Assembly (NCBI GenBank): GCA_001725945.1
Contig: LRMT01000047.1
Span: forward strand, 1-64,000
Source of the DNA: Cupriavidus sp. UYMMa02A
GTDB taxonomy: Bacteria; Pseudomonadota; Gammaproteobacteria; Burkholderiales; Burkholderiaceae
Direction of reading: 5' to 3'
DNA: 64,000 bases
Below, in pieces: positions 43,138 through 52,974 of this stretch (its first letter is position 1; each line of letters begins with the position of its first letter). The notes under the pieces were generated by a model, which worked only from the letters and a program-made list of their open reading frames with translations, did not search any database and had not been told where the DNA came from. The position numbers and the translations under genes are program-made.

Positions 43138-45433
43138 ATGACCAAGTCTTCCCTGCCTGTCCCTCAAAGCCACGTCCCCGACGAGTCATGGCGTGCCGAA
43201 GCCGGTGCGATGCTTCGTCCTGGCGAGACCGTCCTGGCCGGGCTGGAACTCGACCTCGACGCGAGGCTGCATTTTACCCAAGGGTGGCTGGTTGTGACCG
43301 ACCAGCGGCTTCTGGCCCGCTCTCCCGGCGAAAAAAGTGTGCGGGAATGGGTCATCGAGACCGGCCTGCGCCTGTCGCACACCGATCACGCCGGCGTCGC
43401 GCGCTGGAACTGGGCAATGCTGCGGGCCGGCTTGCAAGCTGGCGCTATACGCTTGGTTACAATCCCGCCGCGCTGCGGCTGGTCGACCAGTTCGAGGCGC
43501 GCCGCGATGCCGCCGTTGCCACGGCACCACAAGATGCCGACGAAGTGATTTGCCCCACCTGCAAGGCGCCGTTCCCGCCCGGCGAAGAGCAGTGTCCGCA
43601 GTGCAGCAGGGAGCGCGAAACCCCGCCGTCGACGTGGGCATTGCTGCGCCTGTGGCGCTTTGCGCGCCCGTACCGGTGGGAACTGCTCGCCGGTTTCCTC
43701 CTGACGCTGCTGTCCACCGCGGCCACGCTGGTGCCGCCGTACCTGACCATGCCGCTGATGGACAAGGTACTGATCCCGTTCCAGAACGGCGTGCCGATCG
43801 ACTACGACCGGGTGCGCCTGTACCTGGCAGGGCTGCTGGGCGCGGCGCTGGTGGCGTGGAGCCTCGGTTGGGCGCGCACGTACCTGCTCGCGCGCGTGTC
43901 CGAGCGCATCGGCGCGGATCTGCGTACCACCACGTATGAGCACTTGTTGAAGCTGTCGCTGGAGTACTTCGGCGGCAAGCGCACCGGCGACCTGATGGCG
44001 CGCATCGGCTCGGAGAGCGACCGCATCTGCGTCTTCCTGTCGCTACACCTGCTCGACTTCGCCACCGACGTGCTGATGATCGTGATGACGGCGTTGATCC
44101 TGGTGTCGATCAACCCGTGGCTCGCGCTCGTGACGCTGGTGCCGCTGCCGTTCATCGCGTGGATGATCCACCTGGTGCGTGACCGGCTGCGCCATGGCTT
44201 CGAGAAGATCGACCGGATCTGGTCGGAGATCACCAACGTGCTGGCCGACACGATTCCGGGCATCCGCGTGGTCAAGGCGTTCGCGCAGGAAAAGCGCGAG
44301 GTCGCCCGCTTCCGCGAGGCCAACAAGCACAACCTGGCCATCAACGACCGCGTGAACGCCGTCTGGTCGCTGTTCACGCCGACCGTGACGCTGCTTACCG
44401 AAATCGGCCTGCTGGTAGTGTGGGTGTTCGGCATCTGGCAGGTCTCCCACAGCGCCATTACCGTAGGCGTGCTGGTGGCCTTCCTCACCTACATCAGCCG
44501 CTTCTATACGCGGCTCGATTCGATGAGCCGGATCGTCTCGGTCACACAGAAGGCGGCGGCCGGCGCGAAGCGCATCTTCGATATTCTCGACCACGTATCG
44601 AGCGTGCCTGAGCCCGTGCGTCCGGCAAAGCTGGACAAGGTCGAGGGCGCCATCGAAATGCGCGACCTCGGCTTCCGCTATGGCAACCGCGCGGTGATCC
44701 GCGGCCTGGACCTGTCGATCGCACCGGGAGAGATGATCGGCCTGGTCGGACACAGCGGCTCGGGCAAGAGCACGCTGGTCAATCTGATCTGCCGCTTCTA
44801 TGACGTGTCGGAAGGCGCGATCCGCGTGGACGGCATCGACATCCGTTCGCTGCCAGTTTCGGAGTATCGCCGCCATATCGGCTGGTGCTGCAGGAGCCGT
44901 TCCTGTTCTTCGGCACGATCGCCGAGAACATCGCCTACGGCAAGCCCGATGCAACGCGCGAGGAGATCGTCGCCGCGGCGCGCGCCGCGCATGCGCACGA
45001 ATTCATCCTGCGGCTGCCGCACGGCTATGACTCGCTCGTCGGTGAGCGCGGCCAGGCCCTGTCCGGCGGTGAGCGCCAGCGCATTTCGATCGCGCGCGCG
45101 CTGCTCATCAACCCACGCATCCTGATCATGGACGAGGCCACGTCGTCAGTGGACACGCAGACGGAAAAGGAAATCCAGAAAGCGCTCGACAACCTTGTGC
45201 AGGGCCGCACCACGATTGCGATCGCGCACCGTCTGTCCACGCTGCGCAAGGCGGACCGCCTCGTGGTGATGGACCGCGGCCAGATCGTGGAAGTCGGCGG
45301 CCACGACGAACTGCTCGCGCGCGAAGGCGCGTATTACAGGCTGTACCAGGCGCAGGCCCGCAATGTCGATGCCGAGGCCGGATCGGAAAGCGAAGCCGCG
45401 GCCAGCGAACCGGAGGCCGCCAATGCACAATGA
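43138..45433 (+). CDS. Cyanophycin-locus ABC exporter with PH-like and zinc-ribbon N-terminus
   Basis: About 765 aa. Residues ~1-135 resemble a bacterial PH-like module ([51 protein letters not shown]). Residues ~140-165 hold a CPTC...CPQC pair typical of a zinc ribbon. The exporter part follows: six-helix membrane domain (~180-490) and nucleotide-binding domain with Walker [11 protein letters not shown], signature LSGGERQR and Walker [10 protein letters not shown]. One base is missing near 43399 (restored DHAGVGALELG) and one near 44883 (restored [12 protein letters not shown]). The type is known beside cyanophycin genes; the cargo is unknown. Confidence 0.87.
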
Positions 45434-45925
45434 TGCCAATCTTTACGCTACTGCAATGCCCGACACGGAATTCACGCTGACCCGCAACGCCTTCGGCCGG
45501 CTCGTGCTGACGCTTGACGACGGCACGGCGCATGAGGGCGTGGTACCGGTGCGCGCATTCCCGATCGCGCGCCGGACGACGGCATCGGCATGATGAGTAC
45601 GGATGGCCACGAACTGGCCTGGATTTCAAGGCTGGATCGCTTGGCCGCACCGCAGCGCGCACTGGTCGAAGAAGAGCTGGCAGCGCGCGAATTCATGCCC
45701 GAAATCGGACGCATCGTCAGTGTGTCGACGTTCGCCACGCCGAGCGAATGGACCGTGCAGACTGACCGCGGGCAGACCACTCTGATCCTGCGCGGCGAGG
45801 AAGACATTCGCCGCCTGGCCGGGACCACGCTGCTGATCTCGGACAGCCATGGCATCCACTACCTGATCCGCGACCTGATGGCGCTGGATCGGCACAGCCG
45901 CAAGCTGCTCGACCGCTTCCTCTGA
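45423..45925 (+). CDS. DUF1854 protein of the cyanophycin locus
   Basis: About 167 aa. Conserved features: [18 protein letters not shown] near the start, [23 protein letters not shown] in the middle and [18 protein letters not shown], then [16 protein letters not shown] at the end. No membrane segment or signal, so it is cytosolic and a likely partner of the ABC exporter. Its ATG overlaps the exporter stop by 11 nt, implying coupled translation. One base is missing near 45575 (restored [12 protein letters not shown]). DUF1854 has no assigned activity. Confidence 0.87.
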
Positions 45926-45954
45926 GCGGTCACGTTCTGCACAGAACTGCTGCG

Positions 45955-46356
45955 TCAGTGCAGCAGTTCCTCGCCGTCTTCATCATCGTCCTGGTCGTCG
46001 TGCATTAGCGGGACGTCCGGCACCATGTCGAAAACCGTCGAGTGGAAATGCACGCTGAACCAGTCGCGGAACATCTGCAGCGATAGCTCCTTGGGCCACA
46101 GCGATTCGTCGAACCACTCGGCGAGCATGAATTCGAAGAAGCCGAGCCAGCGCTTCTCCACCCAATGCCTGGCACTGTCGGCGGTGTCCGCAATCTCGTC
46201 GGGCAACAGGAAGACGCTCTGGTCTTCACGCACATGTTCCAGCGTCAGGTTCGGCACGGGTTCCGGATCGACGGCCTGGATCCAGTCGAGAAACGGCTGC
46301 TCCGGAACGATCGTGACCAGGGCGCGGTTGATGGTGAAGCGGGGATAGTCGGACAT
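45955..46356 (-). CDS. Conserved hypothetical acidic protein
   Basis: 133 aa (MSDYPRFTINRALVTIVPEQ...). It has no signal or membrane segment, is rich in Trp and Phe in the middle (RHWVEKRWLGFFEFMLAEWF), and ends in a very acidic DDQDDDEDGEE tail. Codon use is normal and the frame intact. It converges on the DUF1854 gene (29 nt gap) and lies downstream of the tmRNA gene. Function not recognised. Confidence 0.72.
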   Translation of the reverse strand: MSDYPRFTINRALVTIVPEQPFLDWIQAVDPEPVPNLTLEHVREDQSVFLLPDEIADTADSARHWVEKRWLGFFEFMLAEWFDESLWPKELSLQMFRDWFSVHFHSTVFDMVPDVPLMHDDQDDDEDGEELLH

Positions 46357-46460
46357 GGCTCGGCGACAAGGCTGGCTGGAGGACGGTATTGTAGACGCCG
46401 TAACCAGCGGCCAGCGGTATTGACACATTGTGCGTCCGGACGGGCCTGCTGTCCGGGCAA

Positions 46461-46488
46461 TAAAAACCCAGCCTGTGCGGCTGGGTTT
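46461..46488 (-). terminator. Rho-independent terminator after tmRNA
   Basis: On the minus strand a 10-bp stem AAACCCAGCC/GGCTGGGTTT with a 5-nt loop, followed by TTA; it starts 9 nt after the tmRNA CCA end. Confidence 0.85.
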
Positions 46489-46496
46489 GGGAATAC

Positions 46497-46856
46497 TGGT
46501 GGAGCCGGCGGGAATCGAACCCGCGTCCGCAAGCACTCTACAGAGAGTTCTACATACTTAGTTCTGTCATTTGATTTAACCGGCGCATCGCGGACGAACA
46601 CGCTCTACGACGGCGAGTCACTAGGTTTTCGTCCCCGGCTTCGTGACCCTTCCGGAGCTTATCTGACGTAAATGACCTCGCTGGTTCTTTCGAACCCTAG
46701 CCCGTCAGCGAGCCAGTGCGAGGACGGCGGCCCTTAGGCTGCCAGTGCGTAACGTTCGTCGTTAGCAGTTATTACATTCCCATTGATTAACGAGGTGACG
46801 GGTCCTCGGTATGCCCTCCACTGCTTTGTAACCCACGTCGAAACCAGGTCAGCCCC
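46497..46856 (-). ncRNA. ssrA: Transfer-messenger RNA (tmRNA)
   Basis: 360 nt. The 5' end GGGGCTGACCTGGTTTCGACG and the 3' end GGTTCGATTCCCGCCGGCTCCACCA form the tRNA-Ala-like half (GGGGCTG / CGGCTCC) with encoded CCA. The tag reading frame lies around 46727-46759 and gives ANDERYALAA followed by TAA. It rescues stalled ribosomes and marks the peptide for proteolysis, together with SmpB. This is the one-piece form. The tag is the betaproteobacterial type. Confidence 0.97.
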
Positions 46857-46932
46857 AGTGATGAGGAGAAGGATTGTACCCGGGTTGGACAGACGTTGCC
46901 GCGCCACGGTTCCGTTCCTGCCTGTCGAGGGC

Positions 46933-47597
46933 TCAGGCCGGCAGGAGCAGTGGAATCAGCTCGGCGGGATGCCGCACCAGGAAGTCGGCGCCCCAGGTTT
47001 CCGGCGGATCGCCTTCGCCGCAGTAGCCATAGGCCGCGGTAACGGTGCGCATGCCGGCTGCCTTGCCGGCCTGGATGTCGCGCAAGTCGTCACCAACATA
47101 CACGCAAAGCTCCGGCGCCACGCCACTGAGTTCGGCTGCGTGAAGCAGCGGGGCGGGATGGGGCTTGGCGTACGCGGTCGTGTCGCCACTGACCACGGCC
47201 GATGCCCGCGGTGCCAGCCCGATCGCCGCAACCAGCGGTACCGTGAACCTGGCGATCTTGTTGGTGACGATGCCCCAGCGGATGCCGGCCGATTCAAGTG
47301 AAGCCAGTACTTGAGGCATGCCGTCGAACAGACGCGTATAGACGGCGATGTCGGCCTCGTAGTAGTCGAGGAACTGGTCGCGCAGCGCCGGGAAGTCAGG
47401 GTCGCCGGGCTGTGTGCCGAAGGCTGCACCGAGCAGCCCGCGCGCGCATGGGATGCCACGGGACGGAGCTTTTCGTAGGCAACAGGCGCGTGGCCATGCT
47501 CGATCACCAGGCGATTGGCTGCCGCGGCAAGATCAGGAGCGGTATCGGCCAGCGTGCCGTCCAGATCGAAGAAGACTGCGTCGATTCCCATCATCAT
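46933..47597 (-). CDS. gph: Phosphoglycolate phosphatase (HAD family)
   Basis: About 221 aa. HAD motif I is DAVFFDLDGTLADTAPDL, motif II WGIVTNK, motif III/IV KPHPAPLLHAAE and VYVGDDLRDIQAGKAAGM. It dephosphorylates 2-phosphoglycolate formed by DNA repair or oxygenase activity. One base is missing near 47445 (ARGLLGAAFGTQPGD restored). The start region is GTGATGATGATG: the first ATG (47597) shares its A with the ubiG stop TGA, so translation is coupled to ubiG. Starts at 47594 or 47591 are equally possible. Confidence 0.9.
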
Positions 47598-48345
47598 CAC
47601 TCGGCTACCCGACGGAAAGCCATCATATAGTTGACATCCGTATCGCGGCCCAGTGAATAAATCTGCGAGAGCGGGTTGTAGGTCATGCCACGAACCTCGA
47701 TCAGGTCCAGGCCGGTGTTGCGCGCATATCGCGCCAGTTCCGACGGGGTGATGAACTTTTCGTAGTCATGCGTGCCGCGCGGAAGCATCTGCAGGATGTA
47801 TTCGGCGCCTACGATGGCCATGAGATAGGCCTTCAGGTTCCGGTTGATGGTCGAAATGAAGACGTAGCCGCCTGGGCGGACCAGCGTCGCACAGGCCCGC
47901 ACGATCGAGGCAGGATCGGGGACATGTTCGAGCATCTCCATGCAAGTCACGACATCGACGCTGGCGGGTTCACGGGCTGCCAGTGCCTCGGCTGCGATCT
48001 CCTCATAGGTGACCACAACGCCGGACTCTAGGCTGTGCAGGTCGGCCACGCGAAGGGCCTTGGTGGAGAGATCAATGCCGCGCACATTGGCGCCAAGCGC
48101 GCCATGCTTTCGGACAGGATGCCGCCGCCGCAGCCGATATCGACCACTTTCTTGCCGGCCAGCCCGGCAATGCCGTCGATCCAGCCCAGGCGCAGCGGGT
48201 TCAGCTCGTGCAGCGGCTTGAATTCGCTGTTCGGGTCCCACCAATGGTGGGCGAGCTCGCTGAACTTGTCGATTTCCTTCGGATCGGCGTTAGGGCTGGT
48301 AGGGTTGCTGGCCGAGGGCGGCAAGGCTTGCGTAGGCGACGTCAT
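47597..48345 (-). CDS. ubiG: Ubiquinone biosynthesis O-methyltransferase
   Basis: About 249 aa. A class I SAM methyltransferase that carries out both O-methylations of ubiquinone synthesis. Family features: [27 protein letters not shown] motif [31 protein letters not shown] and [13 protein letters not shown]. One base is missing near 48105, at the end of the SAM motif (the frame changes between SMARL and [10 protein letters not shown]). The upstream gene in the same direction is ompA (with its own terminator), and gph is coupled downstream; the ubiG-gph pair is common in this group. Confidence 0.94.
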
Positions 48346-48413
48346 GATTTGCTGTGCCGGCAGAGGACAAAGTGCCTGAGCCGGCAGATAGGAAAGTTCT
48401 GGCCAACTGTACC

Positions 48414-48443
48414 AAAAAAAAAGCCCAGCTTGCGCTGGGCTTT
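48414..48443 (-). terminator. Rho-independent terminator after ompA
   Basis: Minus-strand stem AAGCCCAGC/GCTGGGCTT with loop GCAA, followed by nine Ts. It separates ompA from ubiG. Confidence 0.92.
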
Positions 48444-48464
48444 CTTGGATCGGAAAGATTCCGA

Positions 48465-49119
48465 TTAACGTGCGCTGCGGGTGCCGACCACTTCGACTTC
48501 CACGCGGCGGTTCGGCTGCTGGCAGGCGATTTGAGCCTTGCGGGTGCCCTTGCACGACTTCGCATCGACCTTCAGCTGGCGCTTGCCCTTGCCTTCGGTG
48601 TACACGCGGTTGGCTTCAACGCCCTTGCTCACCAGGTAGGCCTTGACCGACTCAGCACGACGGATCGACAGGCGATCGTTGTACTTGTCCGAACCGAACG
48701 AGTCGGTGTGGCCAACGGCGATGATGACTTCCAGGGTGATGCCTTGCAGCTTCGAGACCAGATCGTCCAGCTTGGCCTTGCCTTCCGGCTTCAGCACAGC
48801 CTTGTCGAAGTCGAACAGGGTGTCAGCTGCGAAAGTGACCTTCTCGCTGGAGACGACCGGGGGAGCAACCGGTGCCGGTGCCGGTGCCGGAGCAGCGGCC
48901 GGGGCCAGCGCGCCGTCGCACAGGCGTTGGCGGTAGCGGGGTCCAGGAGCTGTCGCGCCAGCAGAGCTCGTTCGTGCCATTCTTCCACACGTACTCGCTC
49001 GTACCGTTGCCCCAGTTGTCATTCACGGCCTTCTTTTCATAGGGGACGGACTGGGCTTGAGCGGATGCAGCCATTACTGCGGTAGCTGCAACGAGCGCGA
49101 GCTTGGCAAATTTTTTCAT
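48465..49119 (-). CDS. ompA: OmpA-family outer-membrane protein
   Basis: About 218 aa. The Sec signal [22 protein letters not shown] is followed by a short N-terminal domain ([20 protein letters not shown]) with a Cys pair region, a Pro/Ala hinge ([15 protein letters not shown]) and the peptidoglycan-binding OmpA C-domain ([50 protein letters not shown]). There is no full eight-strand barrel, as usual for these short Burkholderiaceae proteins. Two bases are missing at about 48925-48955 (around WTPATANACDGALAP). An AGGAG site precedes the start and a strong terminator follows. Confidence 0.93.
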
Positions 49120-49194
49120 ATTTCTCCTCTCAGGATGAGATCACCGCAGGGTTACTGCGAGCAAATGGACGAAAACAAGTCATACATTCTTCGG

Positions 49195-49200
49195 AGTATA
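49195..49200 (-). promoter_or_regulatory. Extended -10 promoter element for ompA
   Basis: On the minus strand, TGT followed by TATACT (extended -10) with no strong -35. Initiation near 49188 would give a leader of about 70 nt. Confidence 0.5.
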
Positions 49201-49460
49201 ACATTCTCGAGGTGGTGTATGCTCCACTTCGAACAATGTCTGGCTCTTCGCTGGGGAATTGTGCCACAAGCCTCGTTTCCTAAGAAGTAAATATATTCGA
49301 TTCAATCAATGGGTTTTGGGGCCTGTGGTGTTTGTGCAACATGGGACTTGAATAACCCGGAAAGCCTTGTGGCATCAGGCTTTGCGGGTTTCGCTCCGGG
49401 CCGTCCGGGACGCTCCTGGGGCCCGGAGCAGGGGGTCGGAGGCGGGTGCGCGGCGCATGT

Positions 49461-49466
49461 TAGAAT
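49461..49466 (+). promoter_or_regulatory. Extended -10 candidate for gyrA
   Basis: TGT followed by TAGAAT, 91 nt before the gyrA start. The 49120-49556 gap otherwise shows no gene; its left half is AT-rich (ompA side), and its right half is GC-rich. Confidence 0.4.
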
Positions 49467-49556
49467 GGCACGTTGGCCGGCCGCCGGATGCCTTGCGCAT
49501 TGGGCGGAAAACATCGGCCGCTATTCGCTTAAACCCGCCGCATAAACCACGCCGCA

Positions 49557-52214
49557 ATGGATCCATTCGCAAAAGAAACCCTTCCGGTCTCCCTCGAAGA
49601 GGAAATGCGCCGCTCGTATCTGGATTACGCAATGAGCGTGATCGTGGGCCGGGCGCTTCCCGATGTGCGGGATGGCTTGAAGCCGGTTCACAGGCGCGTG
49701 CTCTATGCGATGCATGAGCTCAACAACGACTGGAACCGCGCGTACAAGAAATCGGCCCGTATCGTCGGTGATGTGATTGGTAAGTACCATCCGCACGGCG
49801 ATACTGCTGTATACGATACGATCGTCCGCATGGCGCAGAATTTCTCGCTGCGCTACATGCTGGTCGACGGGCAGGGGAATTTCGGTTCAGTGGACGGCGA
49901 TAACGCAGCGGCAATGCGTTATACCGAAATCCGCCTTTCGAAAATCGCCCACGAGATGCTCCACGACATCGACAAGGAAACTGTCGATTTCGATCCGAAC
50001 TATGACGGTTCGGAAAAAGAGCCCGCAATTCTCCCTGCGCGAATCCCGAATCTTCTTATCAATGGTTCGTCGGGTATTGCAGTTGGCATGGCCACTAATA
50101 TCCCGCCGCATAACCTGAATGAAATCGTCGACGGCTGTCTTCACCTGCTGCGTAATCCGCAGGCCACGGTGGACGAGCTGATTGAATTGATTCCCGCGCC
50201 CGATTTCCCGACCGCCGGCATTATCTACGGTATCCAGGGTGTGCGCGAAGGCTACCGCACCGGACGTGGCCGCGTCGTCATGCGTGCGCGCACTCACTTC
50301 GAGGACATCGACCGCGGCCAGCGCCAGGCCATCATTGTCGACGAGCTGCCATACCAGGTGAACAAGCGCACGCTGCTCGAGCGCATTGCCGAACTGGTCA
50401 CGGACAAGAAGATCGAGGGCATCTCGGACATCCGCGACGAGTCCGACAAGTCCGGCATGCGCGTGGTGATCGAGCTCAAGCGCAACGAAGTGCCCGAGGT
50501 CGTTCTCAACAACCTATATAAGAACACCCAGCTTCAGGACACGTTCGGCATGAATATGGTGGCGCTGGTGGACCGCCAGCCTCGCCTGCTGAACCTGAAG
50601 CAGATGCTCGAGTACTTCCTGCAGCACCGCCGGGAAGTGGTGACCCGCCGCACGGTGTTCGAGCTGCGCAAGGCGCGCGAGCGCGGCCATGTGCTCGAAG
50701 GCCTGGCCGTCGCCCTGGCCAACATCGACGAGTTCATCGCGATCATCAAGGCGGCGCCGACGCCACCTATCGCCAAGCAGGAACTGATGGCCAAGCCGTG
50801 GGACTCGGGCCTGGTCCGCGACATGCTCGCACGTGCCGAAGCCGACACCCCGGGCGGGCGTGCCGCGTACCGTCCGGACGGACTGCCGGCCGTGTTCGGT
50901 ATGCAGGGCGACGGTCTGTACCGCCTGTCCGACTCGCAAGCGCAAGAAATCCTGCAAATGCGCCTGCAACGACTGACCGGCCTGGAGCAGGACAAGATCG
51001 TCCAGGAATATCGCGATGTGATGACGATCATCGCCGATCTGCTTGATATCCTCGCGCGCCCGGAACGCATCACTACCATCATCTCCGACGAGCTGACGGC
51101 GATCCGCGCCGAATTCGGCGACGAACGCCGCTCGCAGATCGAGATGAACGCGACCGAACTGGATACCGAGGACCTGATCACGCCGCAGGACATGGTGGTC
51201 ACGCTGTCCCACAGCGGCTACATGAAGAGCCAGCCGATCTCCGAGTACCGCGCCCAGAAGCGCGGCGGCCGCGGCAAGCTGGCCACGGCAACCAAGGAAG
51301 ACGACTGGATCGACACGCTGTTCGTGGCCAACACGCACGACTACATCCTGTGCTTCTCGAACCGCGGACGCCTGTATTGGCTGAAAGTCTACGAAGTGCC
51401 GCAGGGCTCGCGCAATTCGCGCGGACGGCCGATCGTCAACATGTTCCCGCTGTCGGATGGCGAGAAGATCAACGTCATCCTGCCAGTGCGCCAGTTCGAC
51501 GCCGAGCACTTCATCTTCATGGCTACCGCACGTGGCACGGTGAAGAAGACGGCGCTGACGGAATTCTCCAATCCGCGCAAGGCCGGCATCATCGCCGTTG
51601 ACCTCGATGAGGGTGATTACCTGATCGGTGCCGCTGTCACCGACGGTCAGCACGACGTGATGCTGTTCTCCGACGCCGGCAAGGCCGTGCGTTTCGACGA
51701 GAACGACGTGCGTCCGATGGGCCGGCAGGCGCGCGGCGTGCGCGGCATGAACCTGGACGAGTCGCAAACCGTCATTGCCATGCTGGTGGCGCCGGCTGAA
51801 ACCGCGGAGCAGGCCGAAGCCGTTGCCCCGGGCAGCGTGCTGACGGCCACGGAGAACGGCTACGGCAAGCGCACGCCCATCGCCGAGTACACTCGACACG
51901 GCCGCGGCACCAAGGGCATGATTGCCATCCAGACAAGCGAGCGCAATGGCCGTGTGGTGGCTGCTGCACTGGTTTCGCCCGATGACGAGATCATGCTGAT
52001 CACGACGGGCGGCGTGCTGATCCGTACGCGCGTGGCTGAAATCCGCGAGATGGGCCGCGCGACGCAGGGTGTCACCCTGATCAACGTCGACGAAGGCACC
52101 AAGCTCTCCGGCCTGCAGCGCATCGTGGAAAGCGATGCCGACACCGGCTCCGGCTCCGGCTCGGAAGAGGCGGAAGAGGCCGACGGCGGCGCGGATGCCG
52201 ACGCCAATTCGTAA
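49557..52214 (+). CDS. gyrA: DNA gyrase subunit A
   Basis: 885 aa, intact. The breakage-reunion domain has the catalytic Tyr122 ([10 protein letters not shown]). Residue 83 of the quinolone-resistance region is Thr and residue 87 Asp ([15 protein letters not shown]). The GyrA box reads QKRGGRGK (about residue 563), followed by the six-bladed C-terminal wrapping domain and an acidic tail ([17 protein letters not shown]). With GyrB it introduces negative supercoils. At 2658 nt without a frame break it is the longest clean gene here. Confidence 0.98.
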   Translation: MDPFAKETLPVSLEEEMRRSYLDYAMSVIVGRALPDVRDGLKPVHRRVLYAMHELNNDWNRAYKKSARIVGDVIGKYHPHGDTAVYDTIVRMAQNFSLRYMLVDGQGNFGSVDGDNAAAMRYTEIRLSKIAHEMLHDIDKETVDFDPNYDGSEKEPAILPARIPNLLINGSSGIAVGMATNIPPHNLNEIVDGCLHLLRNPQATVDELIELIPAPDFPTAGIIYGIQGVREGYRTGRGRVVMRARTHFEDIDRGQRQAIIVDELPYQVNKRTLLERIAELVTDKKIEGISDIRDESDKSGMRVVIELKRNEVPEVVLNNLYKNTQLQDTFGMNMVALVDRQPRLLNLKQMLEYFLQHRREVVTRRTVFELRKARERGHVLEGLAVALANIDEFIAIIKAAPTPPIAKQELMAKPWDSGLVRDMLARAEADTPGGRAAYRPDGLPAVFGMQGDGLYRLSDSQAQEILQMRLQRLTGLEQDKIVQEYRDVMTIIADLLDILARPERITTIISDELTAIRAEFGDERRSQIEMNATELDTEDLITPQDMVVTLSHSGYMKSQPISEYRAQKRGGRGKLATATKEDDWIDTLFVANTHDYILCFSNRGRLYWLKVYEVPQGSRNSRGRPIVNMFPLSDGEKINVILPVRQFDAEHFIFMATARGTVKKTALTEFSNPRKAGIIAVDLDEGDYLIGAAVTDGQHDVMLFSDAGKAVRFDENDVRPMGRQARGVRGMNLDESQTVIAMLVAPAETAEQAEAVAPGSVLTATENGYGKRTPIAEYTRHGRGTKGMIAIQTSERNGRVVAAALVSPDDEIMLITTGGVLIRTRVAEIREMGRATQGVTLINVDEGTKLSGLQRIVESDADTGSGSGSEEAEEADGGADADANS

Positions 52215-52296
52215 GTTGTTGCAACAATCGGACACCGGCCGGAACTCGCCAGACGGCGGTCCGGACTAAAACGGACATATTTTCCAGGGAGTCACA

Positions 52297-52859
52297 ATGC
52301 TCAAAACCTACCGACGTATCGCTGTTCTGGCTGCTTTCGTTCCCACGTTCATGATCGCGCAGCATGCACATGCGCAGGACGCGGACAAGACGGCTGCCAT
52401 CAAGGAACTGCTTTCCGTCATGCAGGCTGACCAAGCCGTGAAGGGCCAGGCCGACAACTGGCAGCAAGGCGCCAAGCAGGAAGCTCCGCTGGTGCTCGAG
52501 CAAGTGCTGGTCGAGAACAAGACGCTTAGCGACAAGCAGAAGCAGGCCGCGGTCGAGAAGCTGAAGAAGAATGGTGCCGTGCAGCGCATGGTCGATGGCG
52601 CTGGTACCGCTTTCAATACCGATGGCTTCAGGAAGGACGCCCTCCAGGCTCACTACGACGCCTTCGGCAAGTACTACAGCACCCAGGAAATCAAGGACCT
52701 GACCACGTTCCTGAAGTCGCCGACCGGCCAGAAGTTCATGGCCAACCAGGGCAAGGCGACCCAGGAGATCTGGGGTTCGATGATGCAGAAGTACGGCCCG
52801 CAAGTCGGCAAGTCGATGCGCGACGCCGCGAGAAGGAAATCTCGGCCGCCGCGAAGTAA
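52297..52859 (+). CDS. DUF2059 exported protein
   Basis: About 187 aa. The signal peptide ends at AHAQD (residue ~27). The mature part is helical and Lys/Gln-rich, with the DUF2059 core FRKDALQAHYDAFGKYYSTQEIKDLTTFLKSPTGQKFM. One base is missing near 52829; restored, it ends RDAAEKEISAAAK with a TAA at 52857. Function unknown; periplasmic by prediction. It lies between gyrA and serC and ends at its own terminator. Confidence 0.85.
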
Positions 52860-52926
52860 CTTCGGGCGACGGGGCGCAGGTCCTGCGCCTGCCCGCATCG
52901 CCCAATGTGGTGCGGGTTTGAGGGAT

Positions 52927-52968
52927 AATGGCTGCTTGGGTTACCCCCGGCAGCCATTTTTTCTTTTC
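52927..52968 (+). terminator. Terminator or attenuator hairpin immediately before serC
   Basis: The stem AATGGCTGC/GCAGCCATT with a 14-nt loop is followed by a T-rich run (TTTTTTCTTTT). It ends 6 nt before the proposed serC start and occupies the place where a ribosome site would be. Confidence 0.75.
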
Positions 52969-52974
52969 AAGTTC

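Noticed and set aside
49245..49550. Small protein-coding genes in the ompA-gyrA gap
   Set aside because: Short frames on both strands lack ribosome sites, normal codon bias and recognisable motifs.
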